NCBI GenBank assembly: GCA_025642075.2 | Contig: JAODUO010000186.1 | Span: 62,001-126,000, forward strand | Reading direction: 5' to 3' | DNA length: 64,000 bases | DNA from: Ridgeia piscesae | Lineage: Eukaryota > Annelida > Polychaeta > Sabellida > Siboglinidae | Part shown: one piece after another, positions 1-13,062 of the stretch | Numbering within the stretch: the first letter of the stretch is position 1 | Layout: each line of letters starts with the position of its first letter | Position numbers and translations under genes: made by a program | Notes under the pieces: generated by a model | Told to the model about the DNA's origin: nothing | What the model saw: the letters and a program-made list of their open reading frames with translations, nothing else | Database searches by the model: none

Positions 1-568
1 TGAATCTCATGTGTCGTCTGTGAAAAACTTGCAGCATCCTGTGTTTTCAAAGCATTTGTGTGGTGGAGTTTACATGTTTCAGTGTCAATGAGCAGCTTTG
101 AGAGGTCAACGCACTGTACACCTACCCCCCTGGATAATAGGTTCTATTCTTCAGGTCTAAGGTCTACCAAAGATTGATAATGCCTATTTGCTTCTCCGTT
201 TCACGATCCAGTCTTGCCTTTGCATATATAATTACTTTTAATATGTGCATACATAAATGCAGTAAGTAAATATTGTCAGTGTGTGTTTTAACTTGTACAA
301 TTGCCCTTGAATTTGCTCTTTGACAGAGACTCTTTAATATTGATCAAATGTGATTATCAAGTTCAGAGTGAATTATTTCAGTGAGGTGTTAAGTTAAGGG
401 AACAATAAATCAGTCTTGACATTTTTTGTATTATCTGGACAGCCTACAAAGTCATAATGCATATACAGTTGTATATGCAAACACAAATCTTTTATTATAC
501 TTGCATGGCTTGATCTTATACACTGATGTACCGGTATGTCACGAGTTCACACAACGAGAGCTTAGTGT
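1..568. other. Noncoding, no feature seen
   Basis: AT-rich, no convincing ORF or repeat. Confidence 0.6.
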
Positions 569-572
569 GTGA

Positions 573-860
573 GCAAGTGTGTGTGTGTGGATCATAGATA
601 TGTAAATGTGCAGTGTGTATACAAACTATGTGTGTGTGTGTGTGTGCATATATGTGTAGAGATATTTACACCAGTGTGGGTACATGCATATGTGTGTGTG
701 TGTGTGTGTGTGTGTGCGTGCGTGCACGTGTGTGTGTGTGGTGTGTGCATGCATGTGGTGTGTGTATGTGTGTCAATTGACACAAATGTACATTTATATG
801 TGTGTGTGTATGTGTGACATTGTGTGTATATGTATGTGTGTGCAGGTCTATGTGTACCAG
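573..860 (+). repeat. Interrupted TG microsatellite
   Basis: TG tracts broken by CATATG, GTGCATGCATG and similar steps. Open frames here on both strands are products of the dinucleotide pattern. Confidence 0.95.
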
Positions 861-1139
861 GGCTTTACGTAGGATAATTTTTTTGCCAGTCACACATTTT
901 TGGTGGACACATGGAAATCAACGGTTAGGCCAGTTTAAAAACTCTAAACTGTTATGCTTATTTACCTGAAAAAAATCATGTGATACCATTTACACTCATT
1001 TCTAAGGCATAACTGACAATGTCTATGATTTCTTAAGACTTTAACCCGTCCATCACCTGTCCACCCGTATTTATACCCGTCCCAAACAGTTTTACCCGTC
1101 CAAATGACGGGTGGATGGGTCTCTGCACACAGCTATGAC
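858..1139 (+). mobile_element. Dispersed MITE-like repeat, copy A
   Basis: 282 bp matching 16200-16481 in the same orientation throughout, with shared blocks ACCATTTAC, CATAACTGACAAT, TTTACCCGTCCA and GTCTCTGCA. Begins CAGGGCTT. Flanked by GTGTAC on both sides (852-857, 1140-1145), a possible 6-bp target duplication. Confidence 0.7.
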
Positions 1140-1445
1140 GTGTACAGAACTGTACAACTGTAGTGTAGATGTGTGTACACATGTAAATGTACATACACAT
1201 GTTTACATATACACATGCATATGCAAACATGTGTATGTACATTTACATGTCTTCTTTGCTTATTACATGTGAATGCATGATTATATTTTATAACACAAAA
1301 CTGCTAAATTACATCAGTTGCCACAATGGAACTTTGCTAGAGTAAACCGCTAGAACGCTGGTACCACATTAAAGGTATCAGCAATCTCTTTACAACTGAA
1401 ATACAACTCCGATATGTTTCAATCCCCTCTTCAACCACCCCTCCT

Positions 1446-1453
1446 TGACGTCA
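1446..1453. promoter_or_regulatory. Consensus CRE (TGACGTCA)
   Basis: Perfect palindrome within TTGACGTCACT; the same 11-mer recurs at 4205-4215. Isolated, so function is unknown. Confidence 0.3.
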
Positions 1454-4400
1454 CTGTATCTATGGCAACACTGAAACCATGACAATGTTTGATGAGTTGA
1501 AAGGGGTCCACATTCCTACCAACCACTAAGGTATTATTTTTAACACTCTGTATGGAAATGCATTCAGCTTGGTTTGGCCGAACGGAGTGTTATTACTGGG
1601 AAACGTTTTGTAGCAGGCTTTGTACACAGGTTGTGCTAAATTTAGCATGATGAAATGGGACCAACATGGCAAACATCCGTCTGAAGGGTTGGGCCAGAAT
1701 TGTGGTTTAAAAAAAGTGCGTTCACTGGTGTGAAAGTCACCCAGCCTGTCCTGAACGTAGTATGAAAAACCTGTTTAGCGTGATCGAGGTGTCTGTTTGG
1801 ATGACTGAGATACCAGCATCCATCTTTCACATGTATGTATTCCCTGGTATAGGAAAGGATTTTTGTACAGAAACAAACCATGTAATATTTTCAATTTTTT
1901 TACCATAAATTATATTTGAGTTGTTTAATTGCAAATAACAACCCCCATAATATTCCATCTTTTACACTGCACTTTTAAGGTCTTGGCACAAGTGCACTTA
2001 CATTCCGTTTACAGAAATAACGCCAAACAAAGTTATGTTACTTTCACATGTTTCACAATAGCAAATTACAGTGTACTGTTAAGAAGTGTGTGAAATTATA
2101 AATCATTACACTTGAAATGCGTGCTGTCATAACCACATCAGGTTTTGCTTGATTTGCGTGAAGCAGTCTGGTTAAATGGCTTATTCCAGATTACACAGCT
2201 GTACTATTTAGCCATAACCAGGCTGGTGGGAATGTTTAGCCAACTGTATACAGGGCGTGTGCTTTATACCATTCTCTCACACTACAGTTTTAGGTGATTA
2301 TCTCAAGGACCATGTTTCCACCTGCAGGGACTTGTGGTCATTGTCACGGCTGGGAAAGTATATTTGTAGTGGACACTGAACCTAAATCGGGGCAGATTTA
2401 ACGAGACTTAATGAGTTTCCCACCCAAACAGTATTCTCAGTATTATAGGTGGAACGAAAGCCTTTGGCTGTTCAAATGTGCCACAATGTTTCATTTATAT
2501 GTAGTCTGTCCCCTTATCAGATGTTTGTCAGTTTCATTTTAGTTTTGAACATGTTCACAAATGTTCACATTAGCACGATCAGTAGACCGTTTGTTCCATC
2601 CATTAACATCGCCTGGGAGAATTAGTCTTTTCTTGTGTATTAAATTACTTTCTCATAGATATCAGACTATAACATTTAATTAATGCTATGATGTTGCTTC
2701 AAACCTGACTGCCTACATTTAATTTTAAAAAACCGCTTTGCAAATACCAGCATCTTCTTCATAAATATACGCAATATTAAAAACTTAATGTTTTTGTTCT
2801 GTTAATTGCAAGTTGGTCTAAAGTGTCGTTAAACTGAACTGAATTAGCTATTGGTTGTAGCAAATGTCTCTTAGATCTGGAATGAGATCAGTTGTTATTC
2901 TTTGTAAGTGTAATCAATGAATCTTATCTACACTTCCTGATAGTAAATATTGTTACTATTAAACAGACCCGGTAGTGTTGCAATTTGCCAATTGTTCAGA
3001 GTTTTCTGCCAAAGATTATTTTACTTTTCATCTTTTATAGTTATGTTGTTATCAAACTACAATAAAGGTCGTATCAGTAATAACACCAATTTTGTCCAAT
3101 TTATACCAAGTTATGACATATCCTTGTTAAACAACATCCATAATAACAGTGTGTTCAAAACGAGATAAATTCCATAGATAATTTATTTTCAAGCCACAAT
3201 ACATAATTGTCAGCGAATTAGCATTATGTATGCATCCATGTACAAGTGTATATTATCTATTATGGCACTATTTATAATTTATAATGACATCACATTTTGT
3301 ATTATTAAAGACAAAAGCGACTTTCATAAAACCAACAACATGGACCAGATATATTGCATTTTGCCCTGAAAACATTCGTTTAGACAGGCGTGTAACAAAT
3401 GTAAAGTTATCACATTCCCATTATTTTAGTCACTGTTTTAACCACATGTGAACCAGGACAGTAGAGAATTGCTTTGTTTGGATTTTTATATCTTCTTGTG
3501 GCTTTGAATCATGGCTTTGTATGACAGAGGTGAATCGTTGTTCATAAAGATTATATTTCACGGTCAATGCTGTGGCCCAGGCTAAACAGTAAAAAAACAG
3601 GCAGTGATACACTGCATTATTTCAGGTGATTTGTGGCTTGGAAGTCAAATTGACACAAGTAAAACATTTACTTTTTGGGGCATATTTTGCAATGTTGTCA
3701 AGAACAGTAGGGTCTATTAAAAAGTTAAAAAAATATGTTAATCAGTGTGTATTTTGTTAATATGTTAGATTAATAATACATTACACACAGATAATTAATA
3801 AATATATAATGATAAAAAGTGAAGACATTGCATAAAATTTAATTAAAAACGTTTACAACATCATTATAAAATAAAATAAATTATAAGTGAAATTTACTAA
3901 ACTAATGACCCAGAGAAAACAACAGTGTAGCATCTGGTGCCTAGATGTAGTGACAACCTTGAGTTATTGTCCCCAGCGCATTGGCTGACAACAGCTTCCT
4001 GTAAGATGGAAAGAGAAATCACCATTGTTATACGTGTGGTTACAGCCATCAGCTGTAAAAGTTTTTGTGTCCCATGAATCAGGAGAAACTTCCGATGGTC
4101 GGTGGCTTTCACGCGGCGCTACTTAAGTGTCCGTCACGACTCTAGCTTGCTTGCCAGCCACACGGTATGTTTGATTTGACAGTGACAATAGCGACGAGGA
4201 GCCATTGACGTCACTAGGCGGGTGTCTGTGCAAACAGCTATAATTATCAAAGTGCACAGGTCGCTGGGTATCATGTCAGCATGCATCCAACCATCCTGTG
4301 AGGTTTATTTATACTCGCTGCATTGGTGGCGTGCACATTGTCACCGTCCTGGGCCGTCAACCAAATGAAAGGACGATTGAGGTGCGGACAGATTACGCAT

Positions 4401-6819
4401 TGTCTTTGATAACGTCATTGTTGGTGCGGATTGGGCGCGTCTCGCTGGTGACTTTAGGTATGTAGTAATCCTCATAAACATAGTTATGCTGTGAGTAGTT
4501 GCACGTGAACGTGTATTTGTCATTGAAAGAACTTAAAGACCAAGCTATGACATGTGACAATTGTTGTTGACGCGTAGCCATCTGATCTGTCGTGTGCTTC
4601 TATTGTGCGTTAATAACATCACTGAAGTGATTATGCTCTGGTGGTGATTACTGTGAAAGGTTCACTCGTCTAGCTTTGTGTTCCTTTAGACAGTCGTATC
4701 ATTAGAGACATGTGATACATTGCTTCCTTTCGAGCTGTTGTTGTGATTCACTAAAGTTGGGAGTATTTTAGTTTTGAAAGTGGGTGTGTAGTGATGGGCG
4801 TTCATAATAACAGTCGTCTGATTACACACAAAATTGTTAACTGTTTTTATGGTTGTTATGCGTTTTCGTTACAGTAACAGTAGACCAGAGTACATAGAAG
4901 ATAACCGAGAGTGGTAGGATGCATTGGTATGAGATATGTTGTGTGGAACTAATGTCAAAGCTCACATTGGAATTAGGAATGGAATAAAGAGTCAGTTGTT
5001 TCACAAAATGCCAAAGAAACATGGCAAGAGTTTTGGTTAGATACAAAGAACGCCGAGTGAATGGATGAAGAAGAGAATGACATGACACGTCACTGCCTTC
5101 TTTCTAAAGGTGTGTATTGTGTATGTACCATATATTTTATATGGTGTAGACAAAACAAGTGGCAACAGCGGAAAATCTACTGTTCTCTGTGCCTCATATC
5201 CGACTTTCCAAGAAAAGATGACAGCATTTGATAACAACTATACTTTTTTGTTTCCATAAGAAAACAGTTTGACTTGTAACAACAGCTGCAACAACATACA
5301 ACATGGACTGGTTGCTTTATGATTTCTTCCTTTTGTTTCTACTGTTATATGTAGTTTTAACAATTAGCCATGTAGTATGTCATGTTGAATGCATGCATAT
5401 TAAATGTGGAGAAATATTTCCATAATTTGAGGGATTTTGAGGTTATGAAAAATACATGCATATCATCTGCAAAGGTCACAGATGTACTCTGTCACACTGA
5501 TGGTATCTGCTAAATTACTGAAGTCCTGCAAAACAAAATGTGTCAGGCGAAATATGAGACATGGTTTTTTTCCAGCGATAGATGAAATGCAAGTACACCA
5601 CCCTATTGAATGAAGTAACCTTGTTATCTGTCATGATCAGTTAGGTAGGGCGTCCTTTAGAGTTTGGTGAAAACATGTTAACCACACAATTCAGGTCCTT
5701 TCGTATACCATGATCTTTGTGACTTGTAAACACCATATCATATCTGGTGACCTTGTGGTTTCCCAGCAAGATTGACTGTGGGAACGGAATTGACAAACTA
5801 AGCGGCAGACGATCAGGCAATCAAAAACATAGTGATCTTGTTGTCATCATAATCGTGTGTGTTGACTAAGGTGATTACACCCTGCTGTGAAGCGACAACA
5901 CACCAAAAGTAATTGTGAACACTGCTAAGTTGTTGCCTTTAACTTGTTAAATTGGTGCCATCTGGCGCCACTCAATTATCTCTGATAGGAGAAAAACATT
6001 CCGCAAAAAAAACACATCATATCAAAACATATGAAAATAAGTACCATTGTGTGCTTTGAAATACATAGCCAATTCAATATTCCAAGGAAGAAATTAACGT
6101 AAAAAATATATGAATACAAAGACCGCCCTGTTCACTCAAGCGGAATGTGCAAATATGGCAGCCTGTAATATAATATATCCATGGGTGTTTGGAGGTTCTG
6201 CAGAGCTTTACATTCAAAACAAACCTTTTTGTACTCTAAGAAAATTTGAATATTGAATTACTGAAACTAGGAAAAGTGCTCATCAAAATATCTATACACA
6301 CACAAACAAGAAGATGGTTTCCTCGAGAATTTGTAAATTTAATTTCTTATGACGAAAATTGTAAAGTAGTTTTCTGGTTAATGCAAATTACATTTAAAAA
6401 TGTCTGCACTCTTGATAAGCTCGCTGCAGAACAATTGCGAAAATACATGTAGCATTTTAAACAGTCCATTTACATATGCATGAATTCACCAGAAGCAGTA
6501 CCCCCCACACTGTGCATGTAATTGTTGTTGTTGAATAAATGCATTCATTAAGTTATTCATTCATTCAACCCTAAAACTGGTAAGAATCCTAGGTGTTAGA
6601 TAAATAAAATAAAATTACCTTTTCTTTTTCTGAATGGTCATAGAATAATCCGTGACAATTTTGCATCCAGGAAGCAAGCCATGTGGTAGGAAAATGTGTA
6701 GGGAGGAAATGTTCACACCCTCCAACACACACCTACGTTGAAGGACTTCAGTTACACAAGATGTAATTATAAACAGTAAAATAAGCCCAACTTTATTAAA
6801 TTTATTTAAGTTATATATT
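1454..6819. other. Intergenic, no gene recognised
   Basis: Mostly AT-rich. The only distinct part is 4090-4640, listed separately. Confidence 0.5.
4090..4640. promoter_or_regulatory. CpG-richer island with a CRE
   Basis: GCGGCGC, GGGCGCG and ACGCGT clusters contrast with the AT-rich flanks, and a perfect CRE lies at 4206-4213. Could be a promoter or unmethylated island. No first exon could be proved on either strand. Confidence 0.3.
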
Positions 6820-6831
6820 TATATGTAACAT

Positions 6832-7285
6832 TTGAGCATGTTTGAAGAACTTGAATACAACTCAGGCGTACTTCCAGCAATGATATATGGCATGGAGACA
6901 TGGGCACTCACCACCCAGGCAAAGGACAATCTCGCAGCCACACAAACAAAGATAGAAAGAAGTATGTTAAACATTACATACCGGGACAGAAAAGCAAACA
7001 TCTGGGTAAGAGAAAAGACAAAGGTCACGGACGTGATTGAACAAGTCAGAAGACGGAAGTGGACCTGGGCAGGGCACGTCAGCAGGATACTAGATAACCG
7101 ATGGAATCATCACCTGGAAACCCTACGAATGGAAATGACAATCTAGAGGAAAAAAGGCGAGATGGTGGAGAGACGAACTAGACTACTACTGGAAGGGTAC
7201 CATCTGACAGAGGATAGCGCAATATAGCAGGTGTGGAAGCAGCATCCTGAGGCCTTCTGCCAACCACAGGACACTATGACATGAT
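6832..7285 (+). pseudogene. RTE-like LINE, 3' end of reverse transcriptase, truncated
   Basis: Translation gives VLPAMIYGMETWALTTQA and RRRKWTWAGHVSRI, the stretch after the polymerase fingers/palm that is typical of RTE-type non-LTR retrotransposons. Open to 7143, then frameshifted (GGAAAAAAGGCGAGATGG continues the family sequence in another frame). Ends near ACACTATGACATGATGGTGG, like RTE 3' ends. The 5' end is truncated as in most LINE copies. Confidence 0.85.
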
Positions 7286-8327
7286 GGTGGTGATATATTT
7301 ATCAATATCTGCAGCACCAGATAGCCAAAATTCATTGCAGTAAAGCTCTTGCATACCATCAGCGTGCCAATGGCTAGACCCGGGAAACATGACTATTTGT
7401 GGCACGATGAAAAGGCACACAAATGACACCAGTCTGTTTTTACCCTGGCCATAGGTGTGTGAATTCTTGTACAGCAGTGGTCAGCACAGCCACTCCCAGT
7501 AATCTCAGACTGTCACACATGACCAGTATACAGGAGTGGTCAGATAATAATTGTTTATTTGTGCACTGATGTGTACCTTCCGTATTATGCTTTAATGTGT
7601 CACAAACCTCATTACTCGAACAATACACCCCACAAAAAATTATATATATTATAAATATAAACACACACACACACACAGACTAGCTCAATTATAGTTAACT
7701 GAGAACAAAATTGCAATTAGCCCACTTTGTACACCCTTTAGGTATTCTCAAACTAAAGGTTTTTCAATAGCCTTTGTGGACTTTGGTTCACCCCGCGACT
7801 TAGTAACCTTCATGAGAACACTCATAATGCACCTGCCAGACTTCCGTGCCTACTCAAGCCATTGGCAATAGTAACCACATTCACGCCCTCAAGCTCAGGC
7901 CACAACAATGGCGTCTACCAATTTTTCGCTATAAATACCTGTGTATCTGCGTCAAAAAACCACACCTGTAACATTGTTTTTAGTTTGACACGTCAGGCAG
8001 TTTGGGATAATTCTGACCAATATTAGCAGGGTTGTTTGAAAGAGGGCCTACTTCACTATATGAGAAATATTGTTGTGGGGCTTAAATTGCATTTCGGCAA
8101 AGTTTTTATCACTAATGGTCATAACCTCTAAAGGGGTGATTAGCACAATACATCTTGTTTGCCATTGTTTGTGAATTTAAGTACCCCTTTGGGATATGTT
8201 GATTACCATCATTTCCTTGTAGCAGGCTATCGGGGAGAGCAGATTAAATGTCACTGACCTTTGTTGTCAAGTTTGATGTTATTCTGAGGTAACATTTACA
8301 GACTAATAATTATAGAGCATAAATATT
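7286..8327. other. Intergenic, no gene recognised
   Basis: Only a short CA run at 7660-7678 stands out. Confidence 0.5.
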
Positions 8328-8545
8328 GGGTAGAGTGACGAACTTTCAGTCTGGAGAACTAGGGTTTGAATCCTGTGCTACTGTGTCAAGCCTTGGGCAA
8401 GTTTGTTAACTCTACGTACATTGCTGCAATTCACTCAGCTATATGAATGAATACCTGACTATAGACAGTGGTGCATATATTTGTGTATTAATAGTTTTCA
8501 TGCATAATTATAGTGTGGCTGAAATGCTTCTAAGATAGGTCCTGA
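8328..8545 (+). mobile_element. tRNA-derived SINE copy (degenerate)
   Basis: Box-B-like GGGTTTGAATCCTG followed by the conserved body CCTTGGGCAAG, CACTCAGCTATATGAATGAA, TATAGACAGTGG. Same family as 14433-14735. Confidence 0.8.
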
Positions 8546-10795
8546 AGACTGTATACTACGCTAAGAACGTACTTAAATCAACCCTATTACACACATATCT
8601 TGGGCATTGAGAAAGCTGGCATGGTACAGATATGTGCCATAACTCCCTTGCTATGGGACAGCCATGCAGGGAACCCTGGAAGGCTGCAGACAAAGGCAGG
8701 CAAAAGACCAACGACATTGCTGTCCAAACGTAAATGAAACTAGCATTACTCAGCCCTGGATGGAAGGCATTTACTGTTTCTACAGGAGCGAGACAGTTAG
8801 AGGAACGATGGAGGCAGACAGTAGAGTCAGCATTTAAAAACTCCAATTACATTTACTCCACAAACTGTTTTTACATTGGTTTTATAAATCGGCAATAGCA
8901 CGACTTGTCAGCCACATTCACATCCACAAAACAGTATATGAATATGTTTCTGTATTTAACTACACATGCATATTGCCAATGTTACCACTTCAGTTGAAAT
9001 CATTGCAACAACTCTTGATCAATGTTTTTTAAAACAATTGTAGCATGTTTTGGCGCCATGTTTATCTTGACAAAACAAGGTTTATATTTCTGTTTCTGTG
9101 AGTGGAAAGAATGTCGTCTGTTGGTTTTGTGACGATGTAGGTGCCACGATTTTTTTCATTCTAAAATCTTTTTCTGCAGCCAGTACCAAGGCATTTTTTT
9201 AGGTATGCACAAGGAGTGTAGTAAAGGTGTGCAGAAGTTTGTTGTTTAAAAAGCCAACTGAATGAAGCATGTTTACATCACGATATATATAAGCATTGCC
9301 ATTTCATACACGTGGCCACTGTCCAGTCATAAAAATAGGCACATTTGTGAGTCAATTTGTTTTCCGTAATAGTTGTCGCGATGCCATTTAACCTGTCCGG
9401 AGAGTCGTTACTCATTTAGACGGGACTTCAATTGATGTGTTTGTGTGACCAACGTCATCATTGGTTTACCATCGTACAACGTGTCATTCATTGTCCATCA
9501 AAGGCTGTCTTAATCACATACTTTATTGAAGGACGTCATTAAATTTAGAATGGTCAGCCAGCACAGCGAGTGTGATTTGTTGGACTGACTTGGACGTCCA
9601 AGATCGAAGTCATTGACCTGTATTTGGCCATCTTGGCTCTTAGCTCCACAGTAACATAGTTTTTAACTGCGTGTGAGTGAATGCTTTTAAGATCTCATGT
9701 ATGTTATCATGAATAAATTACAGCAGCGAAACTGGAGATACTTATAATTTTAAAGTATCGTACAAAAGCAGTGTGTCAATGCTTCAAAAACAAGAACTTT
9801 TAAAGGAATAAAAACTAAAAGACTAAATGTTATGTAGTTAAACTGTAATATTGACTGCTGTCGGAGCAACGTGGAATAAATGAACATGCTCAAGGTTAGA
9901 AACGCCAACAACGGTTGAAACTTGAAACACGTAATCTCTTGACTCGAGGTCTTAAGCTGCTGCCACTGTGCCAGTGCTTTATATTGAAATCAGTCGAGGA
10001 ATGTTAGATGAAAGTGACTAGTAATTGAATCAGTATGTGGTAAAAATTGGTTTATAATGACATGACTTTTGCTATTGCATTAGTGGGGCAGTAATCAATA
10101 TTTTGTGATGTTTCCGTGTAAAGAATGTCAGGCTCATATGTCAGAGTAGAAATAGACTGAATTCCGCGTACCCGGCATACACCATTATGCATAGATGTAT
10201 GAAAAACTCTCATGCATGTTGAGTGTATGTTTGGTGGAGCTTTGATTTCAACACATCATTTATGTTTTTGACATATCTGCTGTGACAGAGCCTTAAATAG
10301 CTGTGCCAATTGCATGCACACCACGCACTCACACATTGGCTGAATTTACTGGGCTTGTCGAAGGCGAATATATCAAGAAAAATGATAATTGTTTTGGTGG
10401 TATTTTTCTAAGGCTGTGTCTGTCGTTGCTGCATGAGGGGGGCAGCATATCTGTTTAGTTGAGTAGCTGCTTAATCAATTTGAGAGGGTTTTCAAAAATT
10501 GGGACCGATGTGCTGTAAAGAAACAGTGTGATACTGTGTCATATTGTTGTGTCTTGTGCTGTTTGGAACAGCCCCGCTCTTGTTTATGTTTTCCGGCTGG
10601 CGTGGTGAAATGTCCCAGAATTGCATGTTACACGTGCAGAGCACAAGGACAGAATGTCGTACAGTAAAAAAAAATATTTTACTAGGTATTTACATGTGTC
10701 ATTATCCTCAGTTGCCATCTCTTGGGAGACCAGCAACCCTGGTCCCTGGGAGGCCACCCACCCCGTAACTGTTCTGCCAGGTTGGTTATGTCTTA
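8546..10795. other. Intergenic, no gene recognised
   Basis: A 96-codon minus-strand ORF (8846-8556) has no family resemblance and no supporting context. Confidence 0.5.
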
Positions 10796-10796
10796 T

Positions 10797-10905
10797 AATG
10801 GAGAGCAGTGGTTAGAGTGGCGCACTCGCAAATTCTCAGGCGAGAGTAATTGGGTTCGAATCCTGTGCTGCCATATTGAATCTTGGGCACATTCATTTAC
10901 ACAAT
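10797..10905 (+). mobile_element. tRNA-derived SINE head, truncated
   Basis: GTGGTTAGAGTGGCGCAC (box A region), then GGGTTCGAATCCTG (box B) and CTTGGGCACATTC; breaks off into an AT microsatellite. Confidence 0.8.
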
Positions 10906-10917
10906 ATGTGTATATGC

Positions 10918-10920
10918 ATA

Positions 10921-10988
<68 letters not shown>

Positions 10989-11039
10989 TTATGCATTACA
11001 ATATTAATAAATTGCAAATTAATATTATATATAATAATA

Positions 11040-11076
<37 letters not shown>

Positions 11077-11191
11077 ATATACAGACATGTCTTATTTATA
11101 TGCCCACACAAAACGTGGCTCACAAAACAGCCAGACTATTGAAGTCTTTTGAAGACTGGATAAATGAGACATGACTATATATAATTTTATA

Positions 11192-11233
<42 letters not shown>

Positions 11234-11236
11234 TAT
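10918..11236. repeat. Three AT microsatellite tracts
   Basis: TA tracts at 10921-10982, 11042-11072 and about 11195-11230 separated by short unique sequence. Confidence 0.95.
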
Positions 11237-11751
11237 GTATCCTGATAACAAGGCTGATAACATTTGCTGAACGTGGGCAATGACATTGCAGATAACATAC
11301 CCTGACTTTGCCTCTCTACGCTAATAATACATCCGTAAGCAAAAACATGACATAAAGTGTATCTCACTGTGGCTTATCGACCTTGACTGATGGAGCACTA
11401 CCAAGAACACAGCCCCGTGTAGTGTTGGTTTTGACACATCAAAGTGAGCAAGATGTATCTGGTGTGAAATTGCCTTAAATAGAAGTGGTAAAAATGCACT
11501 GGCACACCAACGTAAAACGTGACATGTAAATTAACAGCTTGCTGGACAATTAAGCATGAATAATTTAAGGTAAATATTAAAATTTAGCATGTTTATTAAA
11601 ATGAAAGAATCGTAACAAGTGTTTATTCAAACTGAAATGGTTAAACTGGTATTAAGGTGGTATTTTACCTATATACTGACATGTAATTTATTGTTAGTTG
11701 TCTGTCCATAGGAACTCTCATTCCAGTGGGGTACACAGAGTTATGTGTTCA
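11237..11751. other. Noncoding, no feature seen
   Basis: AT-rich with no repeat or ORF of note. Confidence 0.5.
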
Positions 11752-12245
11752 TCCCTGGTGTAACACCTTAGTGTAACACCTTGGTGTAACACCTTGGTGT
11801 AACACCTTGGCATAACACCTTGGGGCAACGTGTAGGCATAACACCATGGCATAAAACATTGGTGTAAAACCCTGAAGTAACACCTTGATGTAACACCTTG
11901 GTGTACCACCTTGGTGTAACACCTTGTTGAAAGACACTGACACAACATGTTGCATTCATGTAATCCCTTAAATGGTATACCATATGTTTGTGTAAGACTT
12001 TGCTGTTACAATATGATGTAATTAATCAATGGTATAATGCATTGTGTGACTAATGTGCATAAAGTCTTGGCATAATTGAAGAAAGTGTGATGTATTCTTG
12101 GTGTAACACATTGTATAACACCTTGATGTAACAATGGTGTGACACCTTGGTGTAAACACCTTGAGATAACACATTGTGTAACAATTGGTGTAACACCTTG
12201 GTGTAACACTTACATTTAATACTTTGATGTGACATTTGAATGACA
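11752..12245 (+). repeat. 13-bp tandem repeat (GGTGTAACACCTT), two blocks
   Basis: Block 1 at 11752-11937, block 2 at about 12095-12240. The unit is a near-perfect inverted repeat (AAGGTGTAACACCTT). Because 13 is not a multiple of 3, all minus frames read a Cys-Tyr-Thr-Lys-Val-Leu-His-Gln pattern, which is not a gene. Confidence 0.93.
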
Positions 12246-12894
12246 CTTTTCATGTGGCTTTCCGTTAATAATGTGGTTTGAAAATTAAACTATATTACAC
12301 CCACATTGTTTCATTTAGCCTAGCACAAATAAGACTAAGTTTGTTACTCAAATAACAGGTGTTTGCCTTTGCTATAATAAAAAAAATTACTTTGATCATC
12401 AGACCAAGCAGCTTATGAAAATGTGAATACACTGATATGATAGTGTATAGAGCCATATTTGCAGTCATTTTATGAATTTTGACCGGTCAAAATTATAATT
12501 AATAGTTTGAAATTTGCCAAAATGGGCGTGTTGTTTAATTTTCAAGGAATAATGGCTGGTCCCTGGGGCCCTGTGACCATTGCTGTGTGGACACTTCAAC
12601 AGTTGAGGCCTGCATCACAATTTACGCTGTTTTGTCAGGCAATAATTTTTTAGTACTGTTTTACTTAGGAATCTCACCTTGTGACATTTCGAAAGTGCAA
12701 TGTCACTGACGAATAATTATTTTACTTCCGGATTGATGGCAGCAGAATAAAAGGGCAGAAGTTACAAGACGGCGTTCCTTTTGTAGATTTATTGCATGTA
12801 AAAATGGTTGCTAAAAAGTAAAACAGGCACACGTGTGAGCAGATGTGCTGTACACAGTTTAAAATGTACTTTATGGCTGGTTGACACCAAATTA
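12246..12894. other. Noncoding, no feature seen
   Basis: No repeat or exon recognised. Confidence 0.5.
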
Positions 12895-13062
12895 AGTGTC
12901 AGTAATGGACAGGTCACATGTACACAGTGTCAGTAATGTGAGGGTCCCCAAATATAAAGTTAATTGTCAGTAATAGAAGGAACCCCCATGTGCTAAGTAT
13001 GAGTAATGGAAGGATCCCCAGGTAGAAAGTGTCAATAATGGAAGGATCCCCATGTGCAGAGG
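12895..13062 (+). repeat. Degenerate ~35-40-bp tandem repeat, about five copies
   Basis: Units share GTCAGTAATGGAAGGATCCCC. Confidence 0.6.
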